Shown: positions 1 to 9,792 of the stretch, piece after piece
Numbering within the stretch: the stretch's first letter is position 1
How the letters are laid out: each line of letters begins with the position of its first letter
From: Cyclobacterium sp. 1_MG-2023
Lineage (GTDB): Bacteria > Bacteroidota > Bacteroidia > Cytophagales > Cyclobacteriaceae
Direction: 5' to 3'
Length of the DNA: 64,000 bases
NCBI RefSeq assembly: GCF_030546805.1
Contig: NZ_JAUOPC010000013.1
Coordinates: 1-64,000, forward strand
The notes under the pieces: model-generated
What the model was told of the DNA's origin: nothing
Database searches by the model: none
Seen by the model: the letters and a program-made list of their open reading frames with translations, nothing else
Translations under genes and position numbers: made by a program

Positions 1-734
1 CCGGTTGCCCGAAGGTATTTGAAGTTATTGATCTGCTGCATTACTAGACCATGAAAAATATGGCCATCTGCAGTTATCTTTCGGGAGGTTTGTTTTGTTT
101 TTCTATACAGCTTGGTATAAAAGAAATTGGAAATCCCTCCACCAATCCCAACCAATAGGGCGAATTGTGGGTTGGAAAGAAAAGCAAGGCTGATGTAAAC
201 AACAATTGCCATTAAGGACTGGACACCTGCCATATAGTTTCTATAAGCCCAGGTCACACGGTCTACTTCACCGCTAAGCGTGTTCTGAATCTTACCTGAA
301 TCAACCTTAACAAAGTACTTGTAATTGACGCTGGAGATACTTTCTACGCCTGCAAACCGGATCTTTTTAATAAAAGAGGTCATCAATATGACGCCAAAGT
401 AAGATTCTGCAAAACGAAACAAACCTTTCATCCCAAAGAAAAAAAGAATCATCAATAATACACTGGTCAGATTTAGAGGTAAGCCAACCGTATTCAAGGT
501 CTCCAAAAGATATTTAAGGTTACCTATGTTCTGTTCATTGGGTTGGAAATCCGTAGAACCATCAACCATCTGTAGCAAGGGAATAAACATCGCCAAACCT
601 AATCCATCCATTAGCCCAACAGTGAAGCTGAGGATCAAGGCAAGGAAAATCTTATTCCCTAAATACAAATGAAAAAAACGAAAATCAGAAAACGATTTAT
701 TCAAGTAACTCTTCACCTTCTTAGCAATCATCAT
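1..734 (-). CDS. ABC exporter, transmembrane N-terminal part (partial, runs off left edge)
   Basis: The reading frame opens at an ATG at 732-734 (a second in-frame ATG at 729-731 is an equally possible start) and stays open to base 1, giving about 244 residues with no stop. The product starts with a basic, Phe-rich segment. A hydrophobic helix pair then follows (IFLALILSF..., with MDGLGLAMFIPLLQM), a second one (SVLLMILFFFGMKGLFRF) and a third around MAIVVYISLAF. This pattern matches the membrane domain of half-size ABC exporters that carry an ATPase at the C-terminus, such as those moving lipids, polysaccharides or peptides. The nucleotide-binding domain would lie beyond the left edge, so it is not seen and the substrate is unknown. 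It may belong with polysaccharide export, but nothing in the window proves this. The family call is likely; function is open. Confidence 0.72.
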   Translation of the reverse strand, partial: MMIAKKVKSYLNKSFSDFRFFHLYLGNKIFLALILSFTVGLMDGLGLAMFIPLLQMVDGSTDFQPNEQNIGNLKYLLETLNTVGLPLNLTSVLLMILFFFGMKGLFRFAESYFGVILMTSFIKKIRFAGVESISSVNYKYFVKVDSGKIQNTLSGEVDRVTWAYRNYMAGVQSLMAIVVYISLAFLSNPQFALLVGIGGGISNFFYTKLYRKTKQTSRKITADGHIFHGLVMQQINNFKYLRAT

Positions 735-866
735 TGATAGTAGTTAAAACGTTAATCTAAGAATTTCATAGTTTATTTTTCATTGAAAACCCATTTATAT
801 CACCTCCCCCAAATTAAGGATTAAAGGCAAAAAGAATACACTTGCGAAAAAACCAGTCCAACTAAA

Positions 867-918
867 AAAAACAAACCTGCTATCTGAAAGTGAGAGATCC
901 ACACCACAGATAACAGGT
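867..918 (-). terminator. Rho-independent terminator of the giant lyase-like gene
   Basis: Positions 875-886 and 907-918 form a 12-bp stem with one G-T wobble (ACCTGCTATCTG against CAGATAACAGGT). Read on the minus strand it is followed by a T-rich run (TTTGTTTTTTTTAG). It sits just downstream of the stop at 945-947. Confidence 0.75.
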
Positions 919-944
919 CTAATATATGAATGTTAATTTGAAAA

Positions 945-3900
945 TCAGTTTTTCACTAATTTCATAACTTTGCGTTGTCGATCGGCTAAAACAGATATTA
1001 AATATATCCCGGGTTTGATACTTGATAGATTTAAGGTAGTCATCCCGTCATAATTTTCCAATACATTTGAAAACAGAGTATTTCCATTCAAGTCTGAAAG
1101 AGAAACCTGAACCAAATCATCAGAAACATTTCCTAATTTTAAGTTTACGATATCCTGAGAAGGATTAGGATACATGGCAACAGTCAACTCTTTTTCACCA
1201 TTACTGAAATTTGCTAAAACTTCGCTTACTTCATTTAGTTTAGTAGGTTCAGCTACTTCAGTTTCCTCCATTAAGGCACTTTTAAAATCAGTATTTATTC
1301 CCCCTGTTGTTTGAAATGTCCATACTGAAGAATACTCCCCCCATACTCCTTCATTCTGGGCTCTAACTCTCCAAAAATATTCCATTCCATATTCCAATCC
1401 TCCCAACTCGAATTGGTTGGTTTTGATAGCCTCGGACTTAATCAAATCACTACCACTGAAATCAGCATTTTTTGAAACTTCTAATTCATAGAGATCTGCA
1501 CTGGTTTCATCAATCCACAAAAATTGAACAGAATTTTGTGAAACAGTATCCGTATTGATTGGACTTATTAAATTGGGGCTAGTGTTTGCTAGTCTTAAAT
1601 TCTCACCGGAAATAGTAAACTGAACATTAAAAACTTCTCCCTTTTGTCCACCATTATTTTTCTCGCTATACGGAATGGCGGTTAAAGAATAATTACCCGA
1701 AGGTAGATTTAACCCTTCTTTATACAATAATTCAAACTCAGAACCATTATCTGTACGAGATGAATTAATAGGCCCTGACAAAACGAAAAATACACTTTTC
1801 ACTGTCATCGATGAAACTGTAGCCCTAAAGTTTAAATCCAATTTGCTGGCTTGGTTGATATTAATTACCTCTCCATCCGTAATTGTATGGATCGCCTCGT
1901 CGGTATCAAGATCAATCATCTGGATATTTTTGATTTCTAAGGAAGTGGCTACATCTGCTACATTTATATCAATGGAAGAACTAACACCACTTTCCGAATT
2001 TTTTGCTGTAATAACCGCTTTTCCCGGCTTCAATGCAACGATCATTCCCTCTGAATCTACAGCAACGATTTGTTCATTTGATGAACTCCAATTGATGGAT
2101 TGTTCTATGGAAGCATCTTCAGAAACTAAAGTAGAAAGTGATAATTTATTCCCAACTTCTAAGGTGATAGCAATTTTCATCGTAGCCTTAGTAGGCTCTT
2201 CCACTGGAATGGTTTCAGTATCGAAAGACCATGCATCGGACCAATTACTTTGACCTGTTTCTACTGTAGACCTTACTCTCCAAAAATATTCTGTACCTTC
2301 TTCAAGTCCCGAAATCGACCATTCTGTTCCTTCTATTCCTTGTTCTTTTATGACTGCTTCTGAAAAGTCCCTATCAGTGGCCACCTGTAACTCATAGGTT
2401 TTAGCCAGGTCTACTTTTTCCCATGCTAACACAACCTCTGTAGGTATTTCAACACTTTCATTGGTAGGACTTATTATTTGAGGTGCCTCAGGCATTACTG
2501 GTTTAGGAACAACAATTGAGAAACTAATCGTGTGGGATGTTCCTTTATCTCCTCCCTTTTCTCTTACAGTATAAGGTGTAGCTGATAGCTTGTAATTCCC
2601 TTCCAATAATGAAAGTCCTTTTTTGCTAAGCAACTCATAGGCAAATCCGTTATCTGTGCGCGAAGAATTTACCGGACCTTCCAAAGAAAAGGACACACTT
2701 CCTATTGTTTCAGGTGAAGTAAGCGCTCTGAAATTCACACTTAAACCTTCAATCTCACTAAGTTCCAGTTGATCTCCGTCTGAGATTTTCCCTATTTCTT
2801 TATTACTGTCTGCATCCAACATCATAAAACTCTGAACTGATAGTTCCGCTACTTTGGAAGTGACAGTCACTTTAGTTTCGGCTGTAAAACCACCATCTTC
2901 AGTTTTAGCTGTTATGCTGGCTGTTCCTTCGCCTACTGCTGTAACTACTCCACTCTCATCTACACTTGCAATGCTTGCATTGGAAGTTGACCATAATATT
3001 TCTTTATTGTCTGCATTGGAAGGAGAAATTGAAGCCTTCAGAATTGATGTACTATCTTGTTCCAATTGGAGCGTAGTATGATCAATATCCAAAGCAGTAA
3101 CCGAAATAACTTCTGGTACAGGAAGTAAGGTTTCAAATGACATTGCGTCAGACCAATTACTTTGACCTGTTTCTACTGTAGACCTTACTCTCCAAAAATA
3201 TTCTGTACCTTCTTCAAGTCCTGAAATCGTCCATTCTGTTCCTTCTATTCCTTGTTCTTTTATGACTGCTTCAGAAAAGTCCCTATCAGTGGCCACCTGT
3301 AACTCATAGGTTTTAGCCAGGTCTTCTTTTTCCCATACTAACACAACCTCTGTAGGTATTTCAACACTTTCATTGGTAGGACTTACTGTTTGAGGTGCCT
3401 CAGGCATTACTGGTTTAGGGACGACAACTGAGAAACTAATCGTGTGGGATGTTCCTTTATCTCCTCCCTTTTCTCTTACAGTATAAGGTGTAGCTGATAG
3501 CTTGTAATTCCCTTCCAATAATGAAAGTCCTTTTTTGCTAAGCAACTCATAGGCAAATCCGTTGTCTGTGCGCGAAGAATTTACCGGACCTTCCAAAGAA
3601 AAGGACACACTTCCTATTGTTTCAGGTGAAGTAAGCGCTCTGAAATTCACACTTAAACCTTCAATCTCACTAAATTCCAGTTGATCTCCGTCTGAGATTT
3701 TCCCTATTTCTTTATTACTGTCTGCATCCAACATTATGAAGCTCTGAACTGATAGTTCCGCTACTCTGGAAGTGACAGTCACTTTAGTTTCGGCTGTAAA
3801 ACCACCATCTTCAGTTTTAGCTGTTATGCTGGCTGTTCCTTGGCCTACTGCCGTAACTACTCCACTCTCATCTACACTTGCAATGCTCGCATTGGAAGTT

Positions 3901-6665
3901 GACCATAATATTTCTTTATTGTCTGCATTGGAAGGAGAAATTGAAGCCTTCAGAATTGATGTACTATCTTGTTCCAATTGGAGCGTAGTATGATCAATAT
4001 CCAAAGCAGTAACCGAAATAACTTCTGGTACAGGAAGTAAGGTTTCAAATGACATTGCGTCAGACCAACTACTTTGACCTGTTTCTACTGTAGACCTTAC
4101 TCTCCAAAAATATTCTGTACCTTCTTCAAGTCCTGAAATCGTCCATTCAGTTTCTTCTATTCCTTGTTCTTTTATGACTGGTTCAGAAAAGTCCCTATCA
4201 GTGGCCACCTGTAACTCATAGGTTTTAGCCAGGTCTACTTTTTCCCATGCTAACACAACCTCTGTAGGTATTTCAACACTTTCATTGGTAGGACTTATTA
4301 TTTGAGGTGCCTCAGGCATTACTGGTTTAGGAACAACAACCGAGAAACTAATCGTGTGGGATGTTCCTTTATCTCCTCCCTTTTCTCTTACAGTATAAGG
4401 TGTAGCTGATAGCTTGTAATTCCCTTCCAATAATGAAAGTCCTTTTTTGCTAAGCAACTCATAGGCAAATCCGTTATCTGTGCGCGAAGAATTTACCGGA
4501 CCTTCCAAAGAAAAGGACACACTTCCTATTGTTTCAGGTGAAGTAAGCGCTCTGAAATTCACACTTAAACCTTCAATCTCACTAAATTCCAGTTGATCTC
4601 CGTCTGAGATTTTCCCTATTTCTTTATTACTGTCTGCATCCAACATTATGAAGCTCTGAACTGATAGTTCCGCTACTTTGGAAGTGACAGTCACTTTAGT
4701 TTCGGCTGTAAAACCACCATCTTCAGTTTTAGCTGTTATGCTGGCTGTTCCTACGCCTACTGCTGTAACTACTCCACTCTCATCTACACTTGCAATGCTT
4801 GCATTGGAAGTTGTCCATAATATTTCTTTATTGTCTGCATTGGTAGGGGAAATTGAAGCCTTAAGAATAGATGTACTACCTTGTTCCAATTGGAGCGCAG
4901 TATGATCAATATCCAAAGCAGTAACTGCAACCACTTCTTTATTGGTTAAGAATGACCAAGGTTCAGAAAAATCACTAGCCCCGCTATTGTTCATTGCCTT
5001 TACTCTCCAATAATATGTTTTCCCGGCGTTGAGTTCATCAACTTCAGTATGGTCGGAAGATACTCCTTCTACAACAACATGCTTTTCACTAAAATCCTTA
5101 TCCTCCGAAACCTGAATCTCAAATTCTTCAGTATTTTCAGGAGCACTCCATTGAAGGCTAACTTTAGAAACAACACCATTGGACCCATTGTCCGGACTTA
5201 TAGGTGTCGGACTGGCAGGAATAGCCAATTTCACTTCCTCTACAATCACAAATTCTATAGCCAATCCCTTACCTTCAATACCACCTTGATCCCTTTCTGA
5301 ATAGGGAGTGGCTTTGAGTAAATATTTCCCTGGGCTAAGCTTAAGTCCTTCTTTATTTAATAAATCATAAGAAGAACCATTATCAGTTCTAGAGGAACTT
5401 ACAGGTCCTGACAATGAAATTGACACACTACCCAGTTCAGTAGGACTCGAAATGGCCCGGAAGTTCAAGCTCATATCTTTAAATTTATCATAATCCAATT
5501 GAGCCCCGTCTGACAAGGTTTGAATATTATTGTTTGAACTTGCATCTACAAGTGCAAAACTTCCAATACTTAGTTGTTGAGCATTGTCAGAAACTGTTAC
5601 AGAGGATTTTGAGGAAAAATTACCATCCTCTGTTTTTACTGTGATAACTGCATCCCCGGCCTTTATTGCCGTAACTTCACCTTCATTATTAACTGTTGCT
5701 ACACTGGTATTTGATGATGACCAGCTTATATTTTTATTATCAGCATCAGCAGGTGATATATTTGCGCTAATTTTTATTTTATCATCTTTCTGTAGGGTAA
5801 TCTCATTGGAGGTAGAGGAAATGCCGGTAACCGGAATTGGTGTATAAGTGCTTTTCGTGGAAGTAATCATGTCATTAAGAGAGGCATCTTCTCCCCCTAT
5901 TCGTACATTATCAAAATAGGTAACCCTTAAATTGATGTCTGTAGATTTTTTTCCCCAAGTGGATTTATAAATACCAATTTTCCATCGTGTATGTTTGCCA
6001 TCACTGTATAGATTTGGACCATTATGTGTAGCGAATTTTTCACCGTTTTTCCAAACTTCTATTAATCCATCTGAATTCTTGGAATGAACCACATGGAAAA
6101 CAAATTCATTCCATTCATCTTTAGGAACATCTCCGAATTCCAAATAAGTGAATTTTACAGAAGTCCCTTCTGTTCTCCCTACCCTTAATCTCAATTTACC
6201 ATTTTTAACCCTCAATGATAAAGGAGGGGTACCATTACTTGCATGCCATTGTGAAATAATTTCATCATCATTATCTGTTTTCCAGCCATATGAAGGAAAA
6301 TAGACAGCAAATGAATACCACATTTCGCTGCTTTCTGCCTCTCCAAATAGAACTTCGGATCTGGGTCCACCATTTTTTGTGACCATTGGATCGCCATACT
6401 GTAATTCAAATTTACCTATAAAATCACCATCAAACACAGGGTCATTAACAATCTTGAATGAATGATCCTCAGCAAATTGCTGGTAAGCATAAGAATCACC
6501 TGTCCAGGCATCCCCATTTTCAAAAGTTTCTTCCACGGAAAGGTTTTTTGAACTGAACCCTTCCTGAAATGCAATTGCTACATTGACGTCTAAAAAGTAA
6601 GTAAGTCCTACTAACAATAAAAATAAGCTATACGCTTTAGCAGTTTTAATTATAACATTTTCCAT
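945..6665 (-). CDS. Giant secreted heparin-lyase-I-like protein with Big2/FN3 modules and T9SS tail
   Basis: About 1906 residues. A signal peptide (hydrophobic SLFLLLVGLTYFL) precedes a concanavalin-like lyase domain at about residues 45-265 that resembles the heparin lyase I / glucuronan lyase family (Pfam Polysacc_lyase). The motifs SQWHAS, GGPRSEVL and TYFDNVRIG fit its catalytic core. Five modules follow, each of a Big2 Ig-like domain, a ~115-residue beta-sandwich (LNFRA...GSVxFxLxGP...SSRTDNG...ATPYS) and an FN3 domain. Modules 2-4 are almost identical. The end (MYPNPSQDIVNLKL ... PGIYLISV...KLVKN) is a T9SS type A sorting domain, so export across the outer membrane through the type IX system is expected. 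I chose the ATG at 6663-6665; an in-frame GTG at 6669-6671 adds two residues. Substrate is unknown: family members act on uronic-acid polysaccharides. The modular stalk probably presents the lyase at the surface or binds glycans. Confidence 0.85.
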   Translation of the reverse strand: MENVIIKTAKAYSLFLLLVGLTYFLDVNVAIAFQEGFSSKNLSVEETFENGDAWTGDSYAYQQFAEDHSFKIVNDPVFDGDFIGKFELQYGDPMVTKNGGPRSEVLFGEAESSEMWYSFAVYFPSYGWKTDNDDEIISQWHASNGTPPLSLRVKNGKLRLRVGRTEGTSVKFTYLEFGDVPKDEWNEFVFHVVHSKNSDGLIEVWKNGEKFATHNGPNLYSDGKHTRWKIGIYKSTWGKKSTDINLRVTYFDNVRIGGEDASLNDMITSTKSTYTPIPVTGISSTSNEITLQKDDKIKISANISPADADNKNISWSSSNTSVATVNNEGEVTAIKAGDAVITVKTEDGNFSSKSSVTVSDNAQQLSIGSFALVDASSNNNIQTLSDGAQLDYDKFKDMSLNFRAISSPTELGSVSISLSGPVSSSRTDNGSSYDLLNKEGLKLSPGKYLLKATPYSERDQGGIEGKGLAIEFVIVEEVKLAIPASPTPISPDNGSNGVVSKVSLQWSAPENTEEFEIQVSEDKDFSEKHVVVEGVSSDHTEVDELNAGKTYYWRVKAMNNSGASDFSEPWSFLTNKEVVAVTALDIDHTALQLEQGSTSILKASISPTNADNKEILWTTSNASIASVDESGVVTAVGVGTASITAKTEDGGFTAETKVTVTSKVAELSVQSFIMLDADSNKEIGKISDGDQLEFSEIEGLSVNFRALTSPETIGSVSFSLEGPVNSSRTDNGFAYELLSKKGLSLLEGNYKLSATPYTVREKGGDKGTSHTISFSVVVPKPVMPEAPQIISPTNESVEIPTEVVLAWEKVDLAKTYELQVATDRDFSEPVIKEQGIEETEWTISGLEEGTEYFWRVRSTVETGQSSWSDAMSFETLLPVPEVISVTALDIDHTTLQLEQDSTSILKASISPSNADNKEILWSTSNASIASVDESGVVTAVGQGTASITAKTEDGGFTAETKVTVTSRVAELSVQSFIMLDADSNKEIGKISDGDQLEFSEIEGLSVNFRALTSPETIGSVSFSLEGPVNSSRTDNGFAYELLSKKGLSLLEGNYKLSATPYTVREKGGDKGTSHTISFSVVVPKPVMPEAPQTVSPTNESVEIPTEVVLVWEKEDLAKTYELQVATDRDFSEAVIKEQGIEGTEWTISGLEEGTEYFWRVRSTVETGQSNWSDAMSFETLLPVPEVISVTALDIDHTTLQLEQDSTSILKASISPSNADNKEILWSTSNASIASVDESGVVTAVGEGTASITAKTEDGGFTAETKVTVTSKVAELSVQSFMMLDADSNKEIGKISDGDQLELSEIEGLSVNFRALTSPETIGSVSFSLEGPVNSSRTDNGFAYELLSKKGLSLLEGNYKLSATPYTVREKGGDKGTSHTISFSIVVPKPVMPEAPQIISPTNESVEIPTEVVLAWEKVDLAKTYELQVATDRDFSEAVIKEQGIEGTEWSISGLEEGTEYFWRVRSTVETGQSNWSDAWSFDTETIPVEEPTKATMKIAITLEVGNKLSLSTLVSEDASIEQSINWSSSNEQIVAVDSEGMIVALKPGKAVITAKNSESGVSSSIDINVADVATSLEIKNIQMIDLDTDEAIHTITDGEVININQASKLDLNFRATVSSMTVKSVFFVLSGPINSSRTDNGSEFELLYKEGLNLPSGNYSLTAIPYSEKNNGGQKGEVFNVQFTISGENLRLANTSPNLISPINTDTVSQNSVQFLWIDETSADLYELEVSKNADFSGSDLIKSEAIKTNQFELGGLEYGMEYFWRVRAQNEGVWGEYSSVWTFQTTGGINTDFKSALMEETEVAEPTKLNEVSEVLANFSNGEKELTVAMYPNPSQDIVNLKLGNVSDDLVQVSLSDLNGNTLFSNVLENYDGMTTLNLSSIKPGIYLISVLADRQRKVMKLVKN
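2231..4925 (-). repeat. Three tandem, nearly identical 912-bp coding repeats
   Basis: The same landmarks recur with a spacing of exactly 912 bp (304 codons). GCTGTAAAACCACCATC starts at 2881, 3793 and 4705, and the FN3 landmark TCCAAAAATATTCTGTACC starts at 2279, 3191 and 4103. Only scattered single-base differences separate the copies; for example, the residues before GTASITAK read VGEG, VGQG and VGVG. Similarity drops sharply near 2231 and near 4925, where the flanking first and fifth modules are diverged. Each unit encodes one Big2, one beta-sandwich and one FN3 domain and stays in frame. Confidence 0.93.
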
Positions 6666-6671
6666 ATCCAC

Positions 6672-8039
6672 AACACTTTAAATAATTGAAAAGTATTCCG
6701 AAACAGAAGATTAAGAGTGGCTGATTTCTAAAAACTATAGGCATAGAAATTCCATGGACCAACACCACAGATGTTGACCTAAATATTTAATTACAAGTCA
6801 GATAATCTTAATCTTCCTTGTTAATATTTAGAGGAATTTGGGTAACTAATTATTATGTATTCAGAAATCAACAACCCTTTACTTTTTGTTTCGAACAGTA
6901 ATTTTATCATTGATTTGAGACAAATATTATCTTTAAAAATTAGAATAAAAAATTTTTAATGTACAAGGCATTTTGATTAATTTAAAATACAATTTTAACA
7001 AAGTAAATTTTATACTAATTTCAAAATTCTTAATTTTTAACAAATTCGTTTAGTTATAAAATCGTTGTAATTAAATATATAATTACATTATATTTATCAT
7101 ATATATAACTAAGAATACTTATTAAAAAAAGGAGCAAATCTACCCTAAAAGAAACAAGGGATCAAGTGTGTCATGAACACTTATTTTAAATACTACCAGC
7201 ATCAGGAAGTTGATATAAAATCAAGGTTGTATTTGTCAAAAATAGAAGTACCGATTAAATCCCCCAATCCCTTTCGTCACTACCACACATCGCTATTAAA
7301 CCTTTAAAAAGGGTTTTTTGGTTTTTTCAATCCACTCAAAATAGAAATGCCGAAAAAAAACCAAATGAATCAATTACAAAAATCCACTGCTAAACAAGGT
7401 TTGACCATACCAAAATATCGCGATCAAGCACCGAGTATGGATTGAAAAAAAACACTACAAAGACAAGAATTACGCACCACTAAAATGCGTTTCCACATAA
7501 TATTTTAGAAGTATATAACATCAAATTTTCAAATACAATTTATTCTCCTAAACTTATTTATATAATATATATATTAAATAGATAAATAAATTTATATATA
7601 AATTTATCTTATTCACATATGACATATCGCATTTGGTGTTTTCATACCAACTCTTTTGATTTACGTATATCTAAAAATGCGCAATAGACTGGATATTATA
7701 ATTGGTTTTCTTGTTTTTAAAATGCATTAAAATGAGCGCGTTTTTGGATAGCTTTTACTCAAGTTAAAACCATTTGACATTTGACCTTAGAATCCAAATA
7801 TTAAAGGGCTAATTTCAAATGATTAATGAGCTAGCATGCTTTTTTCATGTCTATCTTAGATGCTAAAACTACCCTGTTCTTCAATCTATCTAGGCAGGAT
7901 AGCATTTAAAATTTCACTTGCCAATTTCATTAACACAGGTATAGTCCGGCTATGATTGATTCATTTTCACCTTTTCACCTAAAATTGATTTTTCAATTAA
8001 ATTCAACATATTTGTTGTCCAACTAATATCAATAGTAAA
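6672..8039. other. 1.37-kb AT-rich intergenic region
   Basis: This lies between the divergently transcribed lyase-like gene and fabH. No convincing reading frame was found on either strand. It is very AT-rich and contains a perfect 22-bp all-A/T palindrome at 7586-7607 (ATAAATTTATA mirrored), which may arise by composition alone. A weak hairpin with a T run lies near 7298-7325. Promoters for both flanking genes are presumably here but cannot be placed confidently. Confidence 0.6.
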
Positions 8040-9038
8040 ATGCTGAAATCAATTATCGCAGGTGCCGGGCATTGCTTGCCGGAAAGAGTCGTAACAAACG
8101 ATGACCTTTCCAAAATGATGAATACCAATAATGAGTGGATCGTAGAAAGAACAGGTATTCGGGAAAGAAGGTGGTTTACACCGGGAGTGGACACTGTCAC
8201 CAGCTTGGCGAAAAATGCATCTATAATGGCTATCCAAAACGCCGGAATTGAGACTAGCGCTATTGATTTTATCATTTTTGCCACTGTCACGCCGGATTAT
8301 TTCATCCCCGGAAATGGGGTATTGCTTCAAAGAGAACTTGGTCTACAGGGTATTGGAGCATTGGATGTGAGAAATGCCTGTTCGGGATTTATTTATGCCC
8401 TTTCCATTGCGGATCAGTTTATCAAGACCGGCATGTACAAAAACATTCTTGTAGTAGGAGCAGAAATTCAGTCTTCAGCATTAAGTAAAAATGACGAAGG
8501 AAGATCCAGTGCCGTCATCTTTGCAGATGGGGCAGGAGCAGTAGTTTGTAGTGCTACTGAGGACGAAAATAGAGGAATCCTTTCCTCCCACTTGCATGCA
8601 GATGGTGATTTTGCAGAGGAATTATATGTAAAAGATCCGGGAAGCAGCAGAGAAGTTAGACTTTCCACCCCCTTAATCGAAAGTGGCTCTTTTAACTTAT
8701 CAATGAATGGAAATACAGTTTTCAAACATGCGGTATTAAGGTTTAAAGAAGTAATTGAGGAGGCATTAAAGGCCAACAATTACCAGAGCACTGACATTGA
8801 TTTATTGATACCCCATCAGGCAAACCTGAGAATCAGTCAATACATCCAAAATAAAATGGGATTAAGCGATTCGCAAGTCTTCAACAATATCATGCATTAT
8901 GGAAATACCACTGCAGCTACCATCCCAATCGCTATAAGTGAAGTAATGCAGCAAGGTAAAGTCAAATCAGGAGATTTGGTCTGTCTGGCAGCATTTGGCA
9001 GTGGGTTTTCTTGGGCATCAGCTCTAATCAGATGGTAA
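8040..9038 (+). CDS. fabH: 3-oxoacyl-ACP synthase III (FabH)
   Basis: 332 residues, normal for the family. It condenses an acyl-CoA primer with malonyl-ACP in the cytoplasm to start fatty-acid synthesis. The thiolase-fold Cys-His-Asn catalytic triad is visible: C114 in RNACSGF, H259 in IPHQAN and N289 in YGNTTAA. The N-terminal NEWIVERTGIRERR is the usual CoA-binding stretch. It stands apart from other fatty-acid genes, and many Bacteroidota carry several FabH paralogues, so it could be a secondary copy for special primers (branched acyl chains, flexirubin-like or other secondary lipids). It overlaps the next gene by 7 nt, which implies co-transcription and translational coupling. Confidence 0.93.
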   Translation: MLKSIIAGAGHCLPERVVTNDDLSKMMNTNNEWIVERTGIRERRWFTPGVDTVTSLAKNASIMAIQNAGIETSAIDFIIFATVTPDYFIPGNGVLLQRELGLQGIGALDVRNACSGFIYALSIADQFIKTGMYKNILVVGAEIQSSALSKNDEGRSSAVIFADGAGAVVCSATEDENRGILSSHLHADGDFAEELYVKDPGSSREVRLSTPLIESGSFNLSMNGNTVFKHAVLRFKEVIEEALKANNYQSTDIDLLIPHQANLRISQYIQNKMGLSDSQVFNNIMHYGNTTAATIPIAISEVMQQGKVKSGDLVCLAAFGSGFSWASALIRW

Positions 9039-9634
9039 AAAATTATGACGATATTGATTCAGTTTCCGCCTTAATTAAAATCACGAAAGAAAAGGAATTA
9101 TTTGAAAACATAAGCCGGGCTAAAAAAGAATTTATTCATGCCTTATCTCTGGTAGGAAATAATATTGCCTATGATAAAATTGAGGAGATCCATGATGACC
9201 ATAAAGGCATTAAAATCAGCCAGGGCAATGAATTGCAAAGCTGCCCATACCAAGTTCTAGACATTGTGCGGGATTTTGACCTCAAAACCGGATTAAATAT
9301 TAGGATTCTTCATTGGTGGGGACGAGGCGCATATTTCCTTGTCTTTTACGGTACAAATCATCCATTGCTTGCAAAACAAAATAACCTATTCAGATGGTTA
9401 AAGGCCAAATCTTTTGATTTGTGCACTACCGGACTTTGGGACTATAAGGGAATAATCGATCAAAAAAAAATTATTCCGAGCAGTAGTTTAACACTAGAGC
9501 TGATAACGAATCACCTTGATGGTGAATTTCCATTTCAAATAATTAAACCAATCACATTTGAAAATATCAGTTCTCTGCGCCAAAAGTTGGTTGCAGAATT
9601 TATAGATTTGCATGCATTTCATCTTGAAAAATAA
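9032..9634 (+). CDS. Uncharacterised protein co-transcribed with fabH
   Basis: 200 residues from the ATG at 9032, which overlaps the fabH stop by 7 nt. An earlier in-frame ATG at 9011 would overlap by 28 nt and is less likely. There is no signal peptide, transmembrane segment or recognised motif. The sequence mixes charged helices at the N-terminus (ISRAKKEFIHALSL) with an aromatic central patch (LHWWGRGAYFLVFYG). It is probably a soluble cytoplasmic protein. The overlap with fabH suggests a linked role, but I do not recognise the family and assign no function. Confidence 0.75.
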   Translation: MVKNYDDIDSVSALIKITKEKELFENISRAKKEFIHALSLVGNNIAYDKIEEIHDDHKGIKISQGNELQSCPYQVLDIVRDFDLKTGLNIRILHWWGRGAYFLVFYGTNHPLLAKQNNLFRWLKAKSFDLCTTGLWDYKGIIDQKKIIPSSSLTLELITNHLDGEFPFQIIKPITFENISSLRQKLVAEFIDLHAFHLEK

Positions 9635-9792
9635 ATTTTAGGCCCTTGATTTCAATAATGTTAACAATGTCCACAAATAGAAATAATGTTAAACTTTCGC
9701 CGCATGAAATGTAATTTTTTAACTATATAATGTAAATTGGAACCAAGATTGTATGCATTTCGTATGACTTTACTAAATCGATTAAAAAACTC

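Noticed and set aside
2854-3081. Small plus-strand frames recurring at 2854, 3772 and 4678
   Set aside because: They are antisense shadows of the repeated Big2 coding sequence and recur only because the repeats do.
2231-4925. Regular repeats that could suggest a CRISPR or other non-coding array
   Set aside because: The 912-bp units stay in one continuous reading frame and encode known domain types; there is no short repeat/spacer pattern.
7586-7607. 22-bp perfect palindrome made only of A and T
   Set aside because: In a tract this AT-rich such palindromes are expected by chance, so it was not called as an operator.
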